Assembly (NCBI RefSeq): GCF_003086295.3
Contig: NC_092051.1
Span: 17,040,940-17,104,939, forward strand
Origin: Arachis hypogaea
Taxonomy: Eukaryota; Streptophyta; Magnoliopsida; Fabales; Fabaceae
DNA: 64,000 nucleotides
Direction of reading: 5' to 3'
The notes beneath the pieces are model-generated. The model did not search any database and was not told the origin of the DNA. It worked only from the letters and a program-made list of their open reading frames with translations. Positions 62,939 to 64,000 of the stretch are shown piece after piece; within the stretch, counting starts at the first letter, position 1, and each line of letters begins with the position of its first letter. A program made the position numbers and the translations under genes.

Positions 62939-64000
62939 AGATAAAAATGTGCTTAAATTTGAGTATGCAAATAAGAGTTTATTCTAACTTAATTTTGTAG
63001 AATTAAGTTTGGTTAAAAAATTTGGATCGATATAAACGTGATTTATATTTGTCAATTTGATATTAGAATTGATTATGACAAAACAAATTTTGTTTGGATG
63101 ATTTTTATTAAAATCACTTTTATGTACACAATAACTAAAAATAATATAGAAGTATATACTGAATCATTACTCTTTATTTTTTTTAATATTTATATTTTTT
63201 TACTAAAATTATATGTTATTTAAAGATAAATAAAAAAGTCTTATAAAATAACAATAAAGTACGTAAAAGAGAATTTATAAATCTTACACAAATTTCAATA
63301 CTAATACTACTTATTCTATATGTATTCTACAATAAATTAGGTAAAAGAAAAATTAACTATAACAATAAATAAATATTTTTTAGCAGGTAAAAAGGATAAT
63401 GTTGATAAAAAAAATAATTGCAACCATAATTTTTTAACGGATTATTTTGAATACAAAAGCAAGAAACTTTAGTTGAACGTGAATTTGGGAAGAAAAATTT
63501 ATTCATATCCACTGAATATAAAAATATCAAATAAAACTTGACCTGTGTTCAAAGCATTCTAACCGATGTTTACAATGCATAATGTGTATAAACAAACACA
63601 CACATAATTATTCATGTGTTTTTTTAATCAGTTTAAATTTTTGAAAGAAGTGACTTCATGATATTAATTATTCTCTTAATTTTAAAATAAATAAATTTTA
63701 AATTTGTATCATTTTAATATTTTCAAAAAAAGATAATATATATGTTTAAAATTTTTACTCATTTAAGTGTTAAGAATATAATTGTGAGGATGAATTAAGA
63801 CTCTCAATTATTATTTGTTTGTTTATTCAGTTAGACATATAAATGTCATCATATATGGTAACATCATTTGTATATGTTAAGATTTTGTAATGAAAAGAAT
63901 TTTTTTTTTTTTTTGTGCAATACTTATCCTCACTTAAACACACTACTCATCACTAAAGACGGTAATGTTTGATTAAGGGATTAGAATATATTCTCTCAAT
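62939..64000. other. AT-rich intergenic sequence, no feature seen
   Basis: There is no recognisable gene, RNA or repeat boundary. The first few bases after 62938 continue the sequence interrupted by the MULE element. Confidence 0.4.

Overview
The window is plant nuclear DNA. Genes are split by GT-AG introns, the intergenic DNA is strongly AT-rich, and about half of the window is transposable elements. Protein matches are dicot-like and the repeat style is legume-like: CG-rich tracts rich in GCGTACGCG-type words inside a long LTR, ACCGTCGGATTTACCG-type CACTA termini, and 22-bp AGAAATACACCC minisatellites. From memory these recall Arachis (peanut group). That assignment is inference; it was not tested by any search.

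Four host genes can be rebuilt exon by exon, all on the minus strand and all with closed reading frames: prefoldin subunit 4 (2309-3814, 126 aa), a PWWP-domain nuclear protein of the PDP type (9302-14026, 1152 aa), a kelch-type acyl-CoA-binding protein of the ACBP4/5 class (15583-22505, 18 exons, 661 aa), and an INDETERMINATE DOMAIN zinc-finger transcription factor (37104-40791, 522 aa). The ACBP and PWWP genes lie next to each other; from memory the same pair is adjacent in Arabidopsis, at At3g05420/At3g05430 and near At5g27630/At5g27650, so this looks like an old linkage.

Layout. 1-9 kb: prefoldin gene surrounded by hAT-like elements, a palindromic MITE and a SINE. 9-22.5 kb: gene-rich core (PWWP and ACBP), with a Stowaway-like MITE eight bases past the ACBP stop codon. 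22.5-36.5 kb: accessory DNA, with two tRNA-derived SINEs that have clear target duplications, a hAT deletion derivative, a broken Ty1/copia polyprotein, and a long LTR-like sequence split by a 6-kb non-autonomous LTR retrotransposon (29533-35532). 37-41 kb: the IDD gene. 41-49.9 kb: AT-rich intergenic DNA with microsatellites and one foldback element. 49.9-60.2 kb: a nested CACTA complex. 60.2-64 kb: simple-sequence arrays, an LTR remnant with a primer-binding site, and a Mutator-like foldback element (61678-62929).

The most interesting region is the CACTA complex. An outer element (49883-60171, TTA target duplication) carries a spliced-structure fragment of ribosomal protein eL38, a MULE MITE (9-bp duplication), a hAT element (8-bp duplication) and, only 79 bp from its right end, a second CACTA element (54836-60092, CGT duplication) with a decayed TNP2-type transposase. 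The duplications let the order of insertion be read directly. I saw no evidence of a wholly new molecular system. The captured ribosomal gene and the repeat-bearing LTR element are the best candidates for undescribed local biology.
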